NCBI GenBank assembly: GCA_907163345.1
Contig: CAJQUN010000397.1
Coordinates: forward strand, 1-64,000
Source of the DNA: Haberlea rhodopensis
Taxonomy: Eukaryota > Streptophyta > Magnoliopsida > Lamiales > Gesneriaceae
Direction of reading: 5' to 3'
DNA: 64,000 bases
The notes below the pieces were generated by a model. It was not told the origin of the DNA. It ran no database searches and saw only the letters and a program-made list of their open reading frames with translations. Each line of letters opens with the position of its first letter. Within the stretch, counting starts at the first letter, position 1. Positions 22,601-37,600 of this stretch are shown one piece after another. The position numbers and the translations under genes were made by a program.

Positions 22601-25600
22601 AAATAAAGACAAATTTACTCACTCAAATCAAGCTGTTTTTTTTTTTGAAGGAAGTCAAGCTAATTTTATGACAATATTTTGGGTACTCATGGTGCAGTTA
22701 TCACGGATTATTTACTTATTCTCGAGCAACATGCATGATGCCTCGTTGTCCCTGAGCATTCATACCACCTGCGCTCGTTTAATGTTGAATCTGGTAGATA
22801 TTCAAATTCAGTCTTTTTATACTTTGAGCATCTTAACCGTATTATTCCTTTCTATGTTGTAACTCTAATATCTAGAGTGAGTTTTCAATTTTTATTATGT
22901 CATTCTAAGGTGGAACCGATCTTTGAGAAAGGTGTTGATCAGACATCCATGGATGAAGCCAGAATTTTATTGGTAATCATTCTTTCAGTTGTCCTTATCT
23001 TCCTTCAGGGAATATGATGTTAGAGCATGTGGCGGGTATCCTTTCTTGATTACTTGATTGTCTTCCAGGGCCGAATATTAGATGCATTTGTTGGGAAATT
23101 CAACACTTTCAAGCACACCATTCCTCAGGTACTTAAACTATGTATAAGGTTTATTTTTTTAATTTTTTTTTTGGATCTTGCAGCAGTTTCTGTTGCACTA
23201 CTTTATCCAACGTTTACTTATTTTTTGGAAAATCCTTTTCAGTACATCTTGGAATGCTTTCAATGTTTTAGATCCCAAGGGTTCACTATATCAGTTCTTC
23301 ACAGGCCAAAACTCTCCTTGATGACTGATACGTCTTTAAAAATCTGTGAAAAGGGCAAACTGTTTCTCCATCACTTGATTCTTTTCCATGGACATTTGTG
23401 TTTCTGTCACTTCAAAAAAGCATCATGAATTTTCCTTCTGAAACCATGGATAAATTTATCACACAAGAACATAGCATGATTTTAATATATGTTTGCTATA
23501 TGGTCAACTGATAAAAGATTCCATTTTTTGCATGATCGAAAGTTAAGTTTCAAATTTCAGTTTGGCCATGAAACCTTGAAATCGGAAAAATTTGTCAAAC
23601 ATGGAATCCTTTGACAACCGAAAGGGAAGAATACTTTAATGCTTTAGAATCCCTTCTTCGGTCTCTTGAACTTGAGGTATTTATAGAAGAGTATTAAGAA
23701 TTTTCGGATGTTCGGATTCCGCTTGGAGAGATTTTATGTTCAGATTCAAAAGACAAGTAATCATTGACCTAAGTTTTCACTGCATTCTGTAATATTCCTA
23801 CATAAGAAACTGTATTATCATAATAATCTGTTACAACAGTTTCTCATTCAAGCCAACAAATATGCTGCAAAACTTCAATGTAATTTGCTCAGCAACCTAT
23901 ATAAAAAGGAGAGCAAACATAAAAATAAACTTGGAGTGTCCTTTTTCTCCTGTATTCTCTTCTGTTCTAGAACAGAAGATATGTCTATTCTACCTACGCT
24001 CAGTTCCTTTTTAGACACATGCTAGCATAGTTATGATTACATCATCTGTTCTGTTGTAAATGATGATCTGAGGTCTCTAGGCTTGATGAATGAGCACAAT
24101 GTTTGATCGTGTATTCCTTTCTTATGATCTATTTTTCTCTGAGCCTTTTTTTTATACTCTTGAGACTTTTTTTTTTATCAGGACTCTGAGACTTTTTTAT
24201 CAAGAAAATATAAATATTATTGAAAATAAAAGAACATAAGAGATACCCCGAAGTTTTACATAAAAGTTAAAATACTAAGATTTCATCTAGAAAACAAAAC
24301 GGCTTTATCCAACTCCAGCTTCTAAACTTGATTGAAGACGAATAAAACAGAGATTTTATACACATTTGTGTTTTATCATCCAATCAAAACCTATACATTT
24401 TACAACAAGATGGTACTTGATATGCACAACTAATCCTTCCTGGGTTCCTAAAGGTTATGCTGTATAAATTGCAGTGGCGTTTCCTTTTTTGGATTTGCAA
24501 TTTTATGATGTTTCTCTGCTCATCTGAACTCGCCAAATGTATTGGGCTTCATTTTTGCTGTCTCTGGCTGCTTTTTACTGCAAACCAGTTAGTTGTCACC
24601 GATTACTTATTATTTTATTGGGCCATTTTTAAATTTGGATGACAGCTACTGGAAGAGGGAGAGGAAGGAAGAATTCGGCCCACATTGAGGTCTAAACTTG
24701 AGGTGCCTGTGCAGGTGTTTTAATTTGGTCTTCCCTTCTCATCGGTGCAGCTTTTTGGTGATTTTCATGGATTATATTCTCTTTTTTATGTGGTTTGTTT
24801 TTGAAGGCTCATAATTTGATAGCTGGTTAGATTCAATTGTTGAATTGGTTTGGAAGTACTTGATGAAATATTGCAATCACGTATACACAAGTCAAATTTA
24901 TCATTGCTGTTTACCTGTTAAATCTTGCCCATGTTCTGAAGTTTCTAGATGCAATTGTCTGTGACTCTGTGCCAATTATTTTTTTTCCATATTTAATGAC
25001 TGAAAACCTTTGATCTTTTTTCATTTCTTAAAAGATGCTTGCATTCATCTTTTTTAGGAATTTTTTTCAAGTTTGTCAAGCCTGTTTTTTTAAAAAATAA
25101 TTACTTGATTGCAACTTTTTTCACCCTAAAACTTCTTAGCGAGTGCAATACTAACACCTTACTACATCAAGTATTAACAGTCTTTATAAACTTCACTGGA
25201 ATCCCTCTTGTTCTCAACAATTCCGAAATGAACCAAAAATAATAATAATAAAGCAGTTGGCCAACCAAAGCCAACTGAAAGTTTCAGGTATTGTCCAACG
25301 ATATACCAATTATTCTATTTTGGAACAGTCATAGTTTTATGTTCTAAAACTTTAAGTACCAGGACATTTACTGTTATGCCAAGAGAGGATAATTTTGTGG
25401 TGCTGAATGCTGCTTTCAAATAATCTATACTAGTCCCTCCCCATTTTCATACATCACATATTGTATATGACTATACGATAAAAAAAGAAGTTTTTGAGCG
25501 ATAATAATTTAGAAGATTGGGAAAACCCAGTTTATATTCTAAGCCTCAACTTAAATCAAACTCTCTGTTGTGAAAAAGTTTGTTTATGGTCTTATAGGCA

Positions 25601-28600
25601 GTGAAATGAAATTTTGATCTCATTTAGCTGATTGCTGTTCGTTCACGTATCTTGTTTCTGGGGCCAATACTGCTAGTCTTGATTGGACATGATGGTTTGA
25701 CCAGGTTACTTTGATTAAAACTTCTCGCTGGGTTTAAATCTGGCCACTGTGTGATGGTACGGGGTGGTGTGTGCGAAAGAATTTCATTAGCTAAGTCTGA
25801 CATAGCTTTTGAGTTGGTTAGCTCCAGTGGTTTTGGTTATTCTGCACTCCTTACCAGTTTTCGATGAACTCATCCAAAAGGTTTAAACATTTTAGAAGTG
25901 TGCAAATTTGGCCTGTTTTTAGCATCCCTGCTTATAAGAAGCTGAGACTATACCAGATTCTTAGCCGTTTGGGTTGTTTTAGTTCTTATCGTCGTTATCG
26001 AACTAAGATGAAATGGAAGTTTGCCGGGGGACCTAATCAAAAAGTAAATGGAGAGTACTGTTCAATAATATTAGTTTGACTTTGACTTGGGCGTTTTTGG
26101 AAGTATGATGCTCTTTCATTTTTCCTTTTTAAAACTGTACTCTTGAACGGTTACATCAATCATATACATGCAGTGATTGATTTTTCTCTTTAGTTTCTTT
26201 TAGTTTTATGTCTTGTTTCCTAATTTTTAGTAACGATGTAGCAAGCCGTATTTAATCCGCCCATGCCTGTGGAGCATTTCAAAGAAGTCAACGATTGTAA
26301 GCATCTGATAAAGACCTTGGTTATGGGTAAAAATCTTTTATCCTTCCACTATCCTGATAAAAAAAGACCAAATATTTCATTAATGGGATCAATTTTACAT
26401 TTTTGATGGGGCAGGATGACTCACATTTCTTTCAGCGGCTCACCTTTTTGACTTAATTTGCAGGAATGAAAACAATTATTTGGAGCATTACTCATGCGCA
26501 TGTACCGCGGTCACAGGTTTGTAAGTTCTCTCAGCGTTATAATTTCTCCAATGCATAGCTTTGCTTTATCGTACTATCTGAACAAATAGGTTTCACCCTC
26601 CACCCATGGAACCCCTCAGCAAGTGCTTGCATCTACGTCGTCAGGTTCCTCAATGTCACAGCCTTTTAGAGGGATGAGAGAAGATGAGGTATTGTTTTTA
26701 ACATCAATTTTTATGCCTAAGTTGATGTCATAAACTTATTTTTTGAGTTTGATAGGTTTGCAAAGCTTCTGGTGTTTTGAGGAGTGGTGTTCATTGTGTA
26801 GCATTATTCAAAGAGAAGGATGAAGAGAGAGAAATGATCCACCTGTTTTCCAACATTTTGGCCATCATGGAACCACGTGATTTAATGGACATGTTTTCTC
26901 TATGCATGATGGAGCTTTTTGAGTGCATGATTTCTAATAATCAGCTAGTCCACATCTTTTCTACCCTTCTACAAGCCCCCAAAGTTTTTCGGCCATTTGC
27001 GGATGTTTTAGTTAATTTTCTTGTTAGCAGCAAACTCGATGTTCTAAAACATCCCGATTCACCCGCATCAAAACTTGTTCTACATCTCTTCCGATTTTTA
27101 TTCAATGCTGTTGCAAAGGCTCCTTCAGACTGTGAACGTATTCTTCAACCGCATGTACCTATTATAATGGAGACTTGCATGAAAAATGCCACAGAGGTTG
27201 AGAGACCAATAGGTTATTTGCAACTTCTTCGAACAATGTTTCGTTCGCTTGCAGGAGGTAAGTTTGAACTTTTACTTCGGGACTTGATTCCGACGCTGCA
27301 ACCATGCTTGAGTATGCTGTTGGCTATGCTTGAGGGACCTACAGCTGAAGATATGAAAGATATTTTGTTAGAGCTTTGCTTGACATTGCCTGCAAGATTG
27401 AGTTCATTACTACCTCACCTTCCTCGGCTTATGAAACCTTTGGTTATGTGTCTCAAAGGAAGTGATGATCTCATAAGTCTGGGCCTAAGGACTCTTGAGT
27501 TTTGGATTGATAGCTTGAACCCTGATTTTCTGGAACCAAGTATGGCAAATGTCATTTCCGAGGTTATTCTTGCATTATGGTCCCATTTAAAGCCTGCTCC
27601 ATATCCGTGGGGTGGAAAATCATTGCAACTTCTTGGCAAGTTAGGCGGCCGCAACAGACGTTTCCTTAAAGACCCTCTTGCACTTGAATGCAAGGAAAAT
27701 CCAGAGCATGGGCTACGCTTGATTCTCACATTTGAGCCTTCTACACCATTTTTAGTACCTCTGGATCGGTGTATCAATCTTGCTGTGGCTGCTGTCATGC
27801 ATAAGAATGCTGGCATCGATGACTTCTATCGCAAGCAAGCACTTAAGTTTCTTCGCGTATGCTTGTTTTCTCAGCTAAATTTACCTGGACTCGTTAATGA
27901 TGATAGATTAACATCGAGACAACTGTCTAGTTATCTAGGCTCTTCAGCTGATCCATCCTGGAGAAGATCCGCTACACCTGATATCAAGGTAACATAACAG
28001 CGGACTGGTTCATTTACTGACCTATTCATTGTATACTTTTACTTTATCCGCATGCTGCATACCTGCACGTGTTTTCTAATTAAGATAATAATTTAGATGA
28101 CATTTTGTTACAAAAAACTTTTGATTATATAGCATGACATGAATTTTTGTTAATAGCTTAACTGTTGCACATTAGTCGAATTTCAGTCATTTTATGATGA
28201 AATGTAACTAAAACTGCCTATTTTACCTTTAATCACAAAAATGTTATGTTTAGATTTTATTTTAAATTAGGTATATTTAGATACTATGTATTAGATATAA
28301 TGTGTACAAGATGTAAATAAATTTAACTAACTAAATTGATAAATATGGAAAATAAATTAGATATTCTTTATTTGATTAAAATTTTTATTTATACATACTT
28401 TGCAAATTTTTCGTTCTGTAGCCTCGGAAAATATTCAAACAAATAGTAATTTAAAGGATTACTGAGGAAGTGAGGATATTAGTGAGGATATTATGATCGA
28501 AAGAAGCTCTTGGAGAAGACTGGCGTATGTGCGCGATCCAACTTGATTCTTTCTATTGTTAGTATACTCAATCCATTTGGATTAAAAGCTTAGTTGTTGT

Positions 28601-31600
28601 ATTCAAACAAATAGTAATTATGATAGAGAGCTAATATTTTAGTTAAATGAAAATTTTATTGAATATAATGAAAATTTCTGACACAAAAAATTATGTTTTG
28701 AATTGAAAATTGATTTAAAATCTTAAAATATATTTGAGGTGACATCTAATATTCTGACCTTTTTTTTTTTTCAGTTTTCGCAACTGATATACCAGAGAAA
28801 TATCTGCAATTTTCTGTTATTTCTCGATCTGATTAAGCTGACATGTGTAGAACAACTTTAACGGAATTATTCTGGTGATCAATTAGTTAGAAGAGTGTGT
28901 TTTTTATGCAGGCTGACTTAGGTGTCAAGACAAAAACCCAGCTTATGGCCGAGAAATCTGTGTTCAAAATTCTCTTGATGACTTTAATTGCCACAAGTGC
29001 GGAACCTGAGTTACATGAACCCCAGGATGAATACATTGGCCACATATGCCATCATTTTGCCATAATATTTCATGTTGAAAGCTCAGGATCCCCGAGTATG
29101 ATTTCTTCCGCTACTCTCGGCAGTTCCTTGCTTTCAACCAATTTCAGTATGAGCTCAAAGTATAGGCATACTACTTCTCTCAAAGAATTGGATCCTACCA
29201 TATTTTTAGATGCTTTGGTAGAAGTACTGGCAGATGAAAACAGGTTGCATGCTAAAGCTGCATTAAATGCCTTGAATATGTTTGCTGAGACACTTCTGTT
29301 CCTTGTGAACTCGAAACATTCTGATATAATGATGGCCAGAGGAGGTCCTGGCACTCCTATGATTGTCACCAGCCCTTCAATGAGCCCTGTATATGTACCT
29401 CATCCAAATGTGCGCATTTTTGTATTTGAACAACTTTTACCACGGCTGTTACATTGTTGTCATGGAAGCACCTGGCAGGCTCAAATGGGAGGTGTTATGG
29501 GGCTTGGTGCTTTGATAGGAAAGGTTACAATTGAAATTCTATGTCTTAATCAAGTTCGTATTGTTAGGGGACTATTGTATGTGCTTAAAAGGCTTCCTAC
29601 ATATGCTACTAAAGAACAGGAAGAGACCAACCAGGTGCTTATGCAAGTTCTTCGTATGGTCAACAACGCTGATGAAGCAAACAGTGAAGCACGTAGGCAA
29701 AGTTTTCAAGGTGTTGTGGAGTATTTGGCTTCAGAATTATTTAATCCCAACTCATCTATCGATGTGAAAAAAATTGTTCAGTCATCATTGGCACTTTTGG
29801 CTAGTCGGACTGGGAGCGAAGTTACTGAGTTGCTTGAACCTTTGCACCAGCCTCTTATCATGCGACCACTGCGGTCTAAGACCGTTGATCAACAGGTAAA
29901 GTTGGGTTGTTGTTGGGTCATGTTGGTCTTAGTCTTATGTAGTAACTCATTTTATGCTACTTTCAGGTTGGCACAGTCACTGCTTTGAATTTCTGCCTAG
30001 CATTGAGGCCTCCCCTTCTTAAGTTAACACCAGAGCTCATTAACTTTTTGCAAGAAGCTCTGCAAATATCAGAGGCTGATGAAACTGTCTGGGTTGTAAA
30101 ATTTATGAATCCAAAAGTTGCCACATCCTTGAATAAACTTCGCACTGCTTGTATTGAACTCCTTTGCACTGCTATGGCCTGGGCAGACTTCAAAGCTCAA
30201 AATCACTCCGAATTGCGAGCTAAAATAATATCCATGTTCTTCAAGTCGTTGACAAGCAGGACTCCTGAAATTGTAACTGTTGCTAAGGAAGGGCTACGCC
30301 AGGTATAGTGGACTTATTAATTTAAGTTGTAGATCTTTTTTTCCTTTACCTTGAAAGTAGAAAAGGTTTGCGTTTGATTTGGACATTTTACTGAGATATT
30401 GATGTCTTATTACATAATTTCTTACACTCTAATATTTGAAGCTTCGGTCTTGTGTGGTTTTGTTAAATATTTTTCTTGACTTGTTTTGGATGCATGGATT
30501 TCTGTTTCTTGTTTTGAAGACTTGTGGATCAACCATTTAGCGAGATGCCTAAGGACATAATTAGGTCAAAAACATAGTTTTAATAACTGAAATCTGTTTG
30601 AATATTATGTATTCTTCTTTAGATTTTAAAGAGGGAAATGTTGGAAATATGGGACAGAGTGGTCTTCCCAAATGTGTGCAGCCTCAGTGATCCCTATCTT
30701 TATTTAATGACTTGATGCTTCCTAAGCTCTTTTATTTTGTCACATAACTCTGTTATACAATTCGACACACATGTTAGCTTTTGATTTATAGATTTATGTC
30801 ATAAATTTGTTCAACTTGATTTAAATCTTAGTTATAAATTAAATAAAAACTCAGATGTTATTCACTGTATCTGTACTCTTTTTATCCTGTTTGTGTTGTA
30901 TTTGTCTTGTTTGTATGACCTTCCTTCTTGGCTCATTATCTTCAGTTTATATGAAGTTGAATGGTATTGTTTCAGAATACGCTTTTGCTGAAGTTATGCA
31001 GTTATTTATACTGAATTTGCAAATCCTTATATTTCAAAAGTAGGTGTTTTCAGTCTCCTAATTTGGCTTGATTACCTATCAGTAGCGTTCTTTACTGTAA
31101 TTATTAATTGTTTATTTGAGTTTCCTGCCAGCAATAATAATCCTTTTTGTAAGTGCTATCATTGTTCATGTCGTTATCATTCTAAAGGTAGTTGTTTTCT
31201 TCAGCAATTTCTAATTGTACTCTTTTATCATAGTTGGCAGGAGAAAAAAACCGTACTTTGATTGGAATGATTATATGTAGTTTGAATTAGGCTGTTGGGC
31301 ATCCGTTCTTTTGGAATCTCTATTACCTGCTCTCGACCATCAGACAAATACATGCGGTTGTTATTAAAGGCACTAAACAAGGATGGGAAAATTGAGAGAT
31401 TCATTCTTCTCTCTCTTGAATTTTATTATACTCCACAACCTTGAAAATACAATGTTAATGTCTATAATATATAGACGAATCCTCTCCCTAAAATAAAGGA
31501 AACAACATAATCTATAATTTAAATAACCAGATAGAAAGATAAAAAGATAAAAGACTTTTAGTCCTATCAACTTATCAACACTCCCCCTCAAGCTGGAGTG

Positions 31601-34600
31601 TATATAACTTTTTTAAACAAGGGTCTAAACAAGCCTTTCGTCAGTATGTCAACAGTCGCCAGTCTGTTCTGATGTTGGAATATAGTCGATGCTGATTGTT
31701 CCTTCATCAGTCTTTTCTTTAATGAAATGTCTATCCACTTCCACATGCTTTGTTCGATCATGATGTACTGGGTTGTGTGAGACATCAATAGCAGCTTTGC
31801 TATCACACAGTAGTTTTAGGGGCTTTGTTGCACTCAATTTCAGTTCTTCAAGCATTTTTAAACATAAGCCTTCACACACACCATGAACGACTGATCTTAA
31901 TTCAGTTTCAACACTACTTCTTGCTACAACTGTCTGCTTCTTACCTTTTCAAGTCCCCAGGTTTCCCCTCACAAATGAACAATACTCAGATGTAGACATT
32001 CTATCACTTGTTGAGCCTGCCCAATCAGCATCAGTAAAATTTTTAACACCTCTTGACTCTGTTTTCTTAAAAAATAGACCTTTCCCTGGTGTCCCTTTAA
32101 GTACTTCATAGACTGCTAATATGTGTTCTTCCAAAGGAGCATGCATGAACTGGCTTACACAACTCACTGGAAATGTTATATCCGGTCTAGTCTCAGATAG
32201 GTAAATTAGTTTCCTAACCAGACGTTGATATCTTCCTTTACCTGTAGGACCACTGCTAGTCATCGTTTCTCCTCATTTCAAATTAGATCTATCACATACT
32301 TACGTTGAGAGACAGAAATTCCAGAATTGTTCCTTGCTACGTCCATACTAAGGAAATATCTCAATTTTCCCAGATCCTTCATTTCGAATTTCTTTTGAAT
32401 CATCACCTGGGAGTATAATATCATCCACATAGATAATCAGTAGAGTTTTTCTACCATTTGTATGCCTATAAAACAGTGTATGATCAGCATTGGTCTGGTG
32501 ATAATCAAGTTTCAAGACTGCTTTCGTTAACTTGTCAAACCAGGCTCGTGGAGACTGTTTTAGTCCATACAGCGATTTCTTTAACCTGCATACTTTACCT
32601 TGCTTGCTTTTCTCATCAAAGCCAGGTGGTGATGTCATGTACACTTCCTCTTCAAGATCTCCATTTAGAAAATCATTCTTTACTTCTAACTGATAGAGTG
32701 GCCAATTCAAACTTGCAGCTACTGACAGTAAGATCCTGACTGTATTAATCTTGGCAACTGGGGCAAAGGTTTCCTGGTACTCAATGCCATAGGTTTGTGT
32801 ATAGCCCTTTGCAATTAACCTTGCTTTGTATCGTTCAATTGAGCCATCACCCTTGTACTTCACAGTCAAGACCCACTTACAACCAACTGGTGCCTTTTCA
32901 TTCGGTTGTTGAACAACTTCCTATGTGCCATTAATTTCTAGTGCTCTCATTTCCTCTAAGATAGCCTTTTTGCAGTTTGGATCATTCCAGTCCTTTTGTA
33001 CACTGGTGGGAACTTTGGAACTTGAGAGGTTAGAAATCAAGGCTTGAACAGAAATTGATAGGTGTCCATGAGATACAAATTTGGCAATGGGTTTTCTGTG
33101 CAATATCGTGTCTCTTCTCTCACTGCTATTGGTATATCAAGGTAAGATATGAGGCAAATCAATATCAGAGTCAATTGTTACCTCATGCGACCCAGACTCC
33201 GAGTTGGAAGGATTGCCAAGGTTTTCGGCTTTTCTTGGCTTTATTTCCTCAGTCGAAGGTTTCTTTCATGAGTAATGCAATGGTAACGGACGTATTAGAT
33301 CCCCCCTGCCGTTGAGTGTTCAAGAGGAGATGGTTGAGTATGGGACAGGGAGAAGGACGAGGAGTACAGTAGTTGGGCAATCGAGTTGAGATCTCTCCCT
33401 CTTACAATTTCAGATCGAATTCTGTTTGAGAAAGAAAGGATCATATTCAAAGAAAGTAACATCCCGAGATATGAAATATTTTTTCATATCAACAGAATAG
33501 CAACAATAACCTTTTTGCGTGGAAGTAACCCAAAAAAATTCATTTGTGGGATAGATGATCAAGCTTACTACGACGAGGATCATGATTATGGACAAAAATA
33601 GAGCAACCAAACACCTTAAGATCGTGATTGGAAAACGAGCGATAGTCTTGGAAATACGTATGCAAGCAAGCAAGTGGGGATTGAAAGTTAAGGACACGTG
33701 TTGACATCCTATTTATCAAATAGCATGCAGTTAAGAGTGCATCGCACCAAAATTGTTTCGGAGCATTTGAAGTGAACAAAAGGGAACGAGCAACTCAGTG
33801 TTGACTTTTACGTTCCGAAATACCGTTTTGTTGGGGTGTGTGGACACACGAACATTGATGGATGAGGCCATTGATAGTAATAAAATCATGAAGGTGAGAG
33901 TTAAAAAACTCAGTACCATTGTCTGCACGTAAGATTTTAATGGAAGCGTTAAATTGTGTCTTGATCATGGAGTAAAAATTACTGAAAACTTGGACTGCCT
34001 CTGAATTGTCTTTTAAAAAATAAATCTAGCAAACACGAGTATGATCATCAGTTGATTGAAGTTAGTATAGACTATAGACACGTGAGAGACACCTCTGAGT
34101 ATGAACCATAGTTGATTGAAATTAGTACGACACATGAGAGACTCCAAATAGTTGGGGGTCCGAAATTTGGATAATTTTAATAAATCTTTACTAGGGAAAT
34201 GGGGTTGGGGAATTTTAACAAATGAGGGGTCTTTATGGTGGAAGGTCCTTAGGTCTAGATATGAATTTAATAGAGGGAGTCTGATAGAAGAAGGGGGGAG
34301 GGGGCGTGGAGGGGTTATGGCGTCGTCTTGGTGGAGAGACATTTTGAAATGTACGTTTCACGATCAGTCGGGTTGGTTTAAAAGAGGGTTAAAAAGAAAA
34401 GTCGGGAACGGGATGGGGACTCGATTTTGGGGTGATGTTTGGCTTGGGGGTAATAGGTTAAATGAAGCATTTCCTCGGTTAGCACTATTAGCACGGAACA
34501 AAGACATTCTTATAGCTCAGATGGGGGTGTGGGTGGGTGGGTTGTGGGAGTGGCATTGGGATTGGAGACGAGTATTATTGGATAGGGAAATCGAAATTCT

Positions 34601-37600
34601 TCATGATTTAATTTTTTTGTTGGACAGCTTTTTCTTGACACAGGGACAAGAGGATTTGTGGCTTTGGAATCGAGACTCATCGAACAGATATTCCGTTCAT
34701 TCAGCATATGCCGCAATCTCGGAGGACACCCCAATTGAGACAGATTTAGCAGACACATATGCGTCGATTTGGAACTCTTTGGCACCTACCAAGGTTGCGG
34801 CGTTTACATGGCGGGTGATCCGAGACAGAATACCAACAAGATCTAACCTCCTAAAGAGAAAGATCATCATGGGAGCAGAGGCGGCGCATTGCGGGATTTG
34901 TCTCTCAACGGAGGAGAATACTCAGCATCTATTCTTCCGATGTTCAGAGTCATATGCCTTATGGATGAGATGCTATCAATGGCTGGGAATTTATACGGTC
35001 TTATCTTCGGAGCCGGTGTCACATCTAATGCATCACCAAGGTCTATGGACGCGAAAAAAGGGAAGGAAAGCATGGATGACAATATGGAGTACTGTTCTAT
35101 GGACGATTTGGCTACATCGAAACAAGTTGTGTTTTCGGGGAAGAGAAAACAGGGACGAAGATTTATTGGAAGTCGTTATTTACAGATCATGGTTCTGGAT
35201 CACTAATAGAGGAACCAATAACTTTACGTACTCGTTTGTGGATTGGAGACAGTATCTGCTTATTTGTTTACTAGCATTTTAGTTATATAGGAGATCTATG
35301 GGTTATACCTCATTTTGTACTAACTACACCTTGTAGTAACTATCTCGTGCCTTTGGCATCGTATTTTATATTATATTATTTGTCTGATCAAAAAAAAAAA
35401 TGAGAGACCCAAATATTACTATGAATTAAATTAAATGCCCGTGAATGTTGTATGAAACAGAAGACCCAAACTGGCTCGACCCACCCCCGCATAATGGGGG
35501 CTTCGTGCACCGGGATTTGCCCTTTTATTAGTTCTAATAAAAAAAGGAGACCAACGTTTTAAATACATAAAATTCGGATGACGTAGCCTAAAGTGTAGAA
35601 GCTGTGTGCGGGAAAGAGATGAAGGGGCTGCTGGATTGTGGACAAAATGACTCACACAAGATTCCTCCTGGAGGTAATAAAGACAGGAGAGAGCCTTAGC
35701 ATTGCCAATCCTCATCCTCGAAATCTGGTCCTGAAAAACACAAGTAGAAGGTGTGAAATAAACATAGCCGTCCAAATCCGTTGTCAATTTGCAGACATAA
35801 ATTAAATTGCATGACAATGTATGGACATATAACACATCTTTAAGAGTCAAGTGGGCACTGAGAGACACAGTGCCACGACCCGTAAGAGTGGCATAGGAAC
35901 TGTCGGCAATTTTGATTCTTTGAAAATCAGATATCGGCGAATATGAGGTAAATATGTCCTTACACGATGACCTATGATTTGAGGCTCCTGAATCAATTAT
36001 CCAAAACTCACCATGCGTGTGTGAAGGGCACGGGGGGCGTGCTTAAAGTACCTGTGGCAGCAACATTAGAGGAGGAATTGTCCTTGGCCGAAGGAAAGCT
36101 CTGTGGCAGCAACATTAGAGGAGGAATTGTCCTTGGCCGAAGGAAAGCTTCATAATCTGCTCAAGTTGGACTTTGGAAAAGGCAGCATCTTGTTTAATTT
36201 AGTGAGATTCTAAAGCAACAGCAGCTGCTGGAGGCTCTTTCCTGCCCCTTGATTTAAATTCGCTTGGTACCCAATCTGCAGGTTTACCACGAATTTTCCG
36301 GCAGGTATCGACATTATGGTAGTGGTGTTTACACCGTTCACAGCAAGGTTTACCATCTTTGTTGCGTGGAACAGAGTCATCAACATATGTTAGAATGACG
36401 AGAGCCAAGGAGTCCAGACTTGGTAAAGGTGTGGGAAGCATCACATTTTTCCGACTCTCCTCCCGTCGAATGATTGCAAACACTTCATCCCAGAATGCGG
36501 CCACAAATTATCTATCGCTATTCAATCCAGCCAAGAAATCATAAACACAGTCCTTAGCAAGCATTGATCTAAACAATATGCCATCCTCGGGATCTTTCCA
36601 ATCACAAAGCATAAACAAGTCTAATTCTTGACAAAGCCTTTTGATGGAATTGAAATAATGTGTCACATTGGCATTTCCTTGTTTCAGATTACGCACCTGG
36701 TTACGTAGTTCAAACACTTGTGAAGAATCGTGAAAATCAGTATAAGCCAGGGAGACAATGTCCCAAGTATTATTTGCCGTTGGAAGGAAAAGATACGTAT
36801 TACCAATGGGGTCGTCCATGGAGTTGAGTAGCCAAGCCATTATATGCCTCTTATGAGCTACTGTTGTTCAGTTAAAACTGATAAATTTATCGTCTTTCGC
36901 AATGTAAAAATGTATTTTATCATTTGCTTGCAAGATCATACTATGATTGTTTTCTCCAAATTGTTTCCTTTATTATCAAAAGGAAAATAAATTCTCTAGA
37001 TTTTTTTAATTTTGCATTCGTAAGAATTTGTTAACAATTTTTTGAGTCCTGTGTGAATCTTTACTATGATCAAGTACTGTCCTTAATATCAATCTGATAC
37101 ATTTGATTGATTGTTTTAAGTTTTTTTTTTCAATCTGTTCTATTTTAGGTTATTTTACAGCAGCGGATGCCAAAAGAACTTCTTCAGGGCAGCTTGAGGC
37201 CAATATTAGTTAATTTGGCACATACAAAGAATCTCAGCATGCCTCTGTTGCAAGGTCTCGCTCGGTTGCTTGAACTTCTATCTAACTGGTTCAATGTTAC
37301 ATTGGGTGGTAAATTGTTGGAACATCTTAAGAAATGGTTAGAACCTGAGAAACTTGCCCAGTGCCAGAAGTCTTGGAAGGCTGGAGAGGAACCTAAAATA
37401 GCTGCTGGTGAGTAAGAGTTGTACTTTATGACCAATTGGCAGGTGGTTGTACTGAACAGACAGCCAGAGCATGTATTACCTTTTTAATACTATTCTTCTA
37501 TTTTTTGCAGCGATCATCGAGCTCTTCCACCTCCTTCCTTCTGCGGCTGGAAAATTTCTTGATGAACTTGTAACATTGACTATTGACTTAGAAGCTGCCC

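Larger units (their letters stand above)
31384..36840 (-). mobile_element. Ty1/copia element in TRA1 intron 15 (copia C), split by a LINE
   Basis: Minus-strand domains run in copia order from gag (36,840) to RNase H (31,588). A 3' LTR at 31,384-31,580 begins TGTTGATAAG on the minus strand. Next to it is a clear polypurine tract (CTTGAGGGGGAG). No 5' LTR or PBS is visible beyond 36,840, so the 5' end, including the gag N-terminus, is missing. A sense-strand LINE (34,151-35,399) lies inside the integrase region. The element is antisense to TRA1 and broken by stops. Confidence 0.85.
33410..36840 (-). pseudogene. copia C gag, protease and integrase, broken and split
   Basis: The gag core is at 36,840-36,508 (MAWLLNSMDDPIGNTYLFLP) and 36,504-36,199, with the zinc-knuckle-like CCERCKHHYHNVDTC. 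The pre-integrase region is at 35,868-35,431. The integrase tail is at 33,779-33,540 (APKQFWCDALLTACYLINRM) and 33,697-33,410. The LINE at 34,151-35,399 separates the pre-integrase region from the integrase core, of which 33,731-34,150 is a decayed remnant. Confidence 0.8.

Noticed and set aside
34152..35282. A 376-codon open frame as a host gene
   Set aside because: Its content is the C-terminal part of a plant LINE ORF2, with an A tail and target duplications around it.
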